Positions 33,614 through 34,750 of a DNA stretch of 34,750 nt are shown in pieces (the first letter of the stretch is position 1; the number at the start of each line of letters is the position of its first letter). A program made the position numbers and the translations under genes. The notes under the pieces were generated by a model. That model worked only from the letters and a program-made list of their open reading frames with translations. It had not been told where the DNA came from and ran no database searches. Location: assembly GCA_030266105.1 (NCBI GenBank), contig JAJDHH010000015.1, forward strand, positions 1-34,750. Direction: 5' to 3'. Source of the stretch: Eubacteriales bacterium OttesenSCG-928-K08. GTDB taxonomy: Bacteria > Bacillota > Clostridia > Christensenellales > CAG-138.

Positions 33614-34624
33614 TTATTTACCTTTGCGTGAGGATTTTAAGCGCCGCACCAACACAAACATAACCGCTGCAAGCAAAACAAAAACAATTGCAAGGATAAT
33701 AAGCAGCACGGATGAGGAAGGTTTGCTTTCGTAAACAGTGGGGTTAACGACTAATACAACCGCCCCAATATCCTCCGCGCCGATATCCTCCTGCGTGCCT
33801 GCATATATTCTGGCCTCGCCCGCTTTAAGCGCAACAATTCTTGTTCCCTCAATGCGGATAACATCATTATCGTCGGTTGAAAAAACAATCTCGGGCGAAT
33901 CCGAAACACCCGCCACCTCGGCAATAATGTTATACACTTCGCCCACAAACAATGAATCAGGAACTTCCATATTGATGATTGGCCCATCAACCGTCAGCAA
34001 CACTGAATAATCCTTCGAGGCATTATTCACCGTTATTGTTCCGCTTATAAGCGCCTCACCGGCTTTATGTATGATTAGCTGCCCATCTTCATCCACTGAG
34101 GCGACATCAAGATTGCTTGATTCAACCGTTATCGAGTATGGAAGATTGGCGGGTACTCTTACCGTAACAGGCGCTTGGGAGCCAATCTGCACATCCGGCA
34201 AAATTGCGCGCACCACCGTCTCTTTTACCTGACCCTCATCAGTATCAATCGTATATTCATAATCCATCATCTCCTGCGCGGAGCCATAAACAAGCGTTAC
34301 CCCCTCAGAGCGCAAGGAATAAACAGCGCTTAAATCCTTGGCGATAAAAAACTGCACGTCCTCTTTGTCCGGCGAGGAAGATGTGGCGTTAACTATGTAA
34401 AACCAATCATCAAGCAATGAACCAAAGCTCGAAAGAGAATAATCGTTCATGGATATCCCTGTCTCGGCTTCGGATAGCCCCGAAAGAAATGTAACCGCCG
34501 CTGAAGATCCAGCGCCGGCATCTGGCTCGTTTGCCCTTGCCACAAACGCGGGTAAAAGCAAAAGCGCAGCCAGCAAAAGGCATAAGCATGTTAAAAACCG
34601 GGGACGTGTGCGGAAAAAAATCAT
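33614..34624 (-). CDS. membrane-anchored extracellular protein with Ig-like (BIG2-type) domains
   Basis: The 336-residue protein has a signal peptide (basic start RTRPRF, then a run of Leu/Ala ending near AFVARA) and an unidentified N-terminal domain to about residue 140. Two beta-rich repeats follow, resembling bacterial Ig-like domains (VRVPANLPYSITVESSNLDV, and MEVPDSLFVGEVYNI with ALKAGEARI). A single C-terminal membrane helix (about 305-326, SSSVLLIILAIVFVLLAAV) leads to a basic tail RRLKSSRKGK. It should be exported and held on the outside of the membrane by its C-terminus. ATG 34624 has AGGAGA eight bases upstream; the in-frame TTG at 34645 overlaps it. No binding partner can be named. 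Confidence 0.75.
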   Translation of the reverse strand: MIFFRTRPRFLTCLCLLLAALLLLPAFVARANEPDAGAGSSAAVTFLSGLSEAETGISMNDYSLSSFGSLLDDWFYIVNATSSSPDKEDVQFFIAKDLSAVYSLRSEGVTLVYGSAQEMMDYEYTIDTDEGQVKETVVRAILPDVQIGSQAPVTVRVPANLPYSITVESSNLDVASVDEDGQLIIHKAGEALISGTITVNNASKDYSVLLTVDGPIINMEVPDSLFVGEVYNIIAEVAGVSDSPEIVFSTDDNDVIRIEGTRIVALKAGEARIYAGTQEDIGAEDIGAVVLVVNPTVYESKPSSSVLLIILAIVFVLLAAVMFVLVRRLKSSRKGK

Positions 34625-34750
34625 GAACAATTCTCCTGGATACAATCAGTACTCTATATTTTTTACAATGTAGTTATTATACAATAAACCTTACATACAG
34701 GAAAGAAACATAATGTAAACGTTGATGTAGCATGAAAATATTCACCCCCG

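Overview
This window looks like part of the chromosome of an anaerobic, low-to-mid GC Firmicute, most likely class Clostridia. The evidence is the gene order (miaB–ylbF family–mutS–mutL–miaA–hfq–YnbB-like–lexA; mnmG–rsmG–noc), a Noc-type ParB, a CxxC-type L33, frequent GTG/TTG starts behind strong purine-rich ribosome binding sites, and a Bacillus/Clostridium-like (though degenerate) SOS box. No rRNA, CRISPR array, transposase or phage gene was seen. Species-level placement cannot be made from the sequence alone.

Layout. 1–4.2 kb: a terpenoid-cyclase-fold protein of unknown function (frame open to the left edge), then clpP and ftsH, then a 262-nt non-coding stretch packed with inverted repeats that ends in an intrinsic terminator and may be a structured RNA. 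4.2–15.6 kb: a fatty-acid/short-chain acyl-CoA module. A divergent MarR regulator faces a five-gene set: FadN-like hydroxyacyl-CoA dehydrogenase/enoyl-CoA hydratase, thiolase, acyl-CoA ligase, enoyl-CoA hydratase and acetyl-CoA hydrolase/transferase family protein. Convergent to it lies a soluble PAS histidine kinase with an NtrC-class sigma-54 activator. The promoter in front of the fadN-like gene carries a full sigma-54 -24/-12 element with palindromes 135–190 bp upstream, so the two-component pair very probably drives this operon in an AtoS/AtoC-like manner.

15.7–25.6 kb: an information-maintenance cluster (MiaB, a Cys-tailed YlbF-family protein, MutS, MutL, MiaA, Hfq, methionine-gamma-lyase-family PLP enzyme), convergent with lexA. 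LexA is divergent from a small nine-cysteine protein, and a degenerate SOS box sits between them. 25.6–28.1 kb: rpmG–secE–nusG–rplK–rplA, closed by a strong terminator directly after rplA. 28.1–31.7 kb, minus strand: mnmG–rsmG–noc. 31.8–33.1 kb: eight tRNA genes on the plus strand (Pro, Glu, Met/Ile2, Asp, Phe, Thr, Tyr, Leu) and two on the minus strand (Gln, Lys). Just after tRNA-Leu there is a perfect 54-bp direct repeat containing the tRNA 3' end, flanking a 129-bp highly structured insert. 33.3–34.6 kb, minus strand: a secreted/membrane-anchored Ig-like protein and a stand-alone Smr-domain protein.

Most of the window is core genome. The most unusual items are the sigma-54-controlled beta-oxidation operon, the tRNA-Leu-associated duplicated element, and the structured non-coding region after ftsH.
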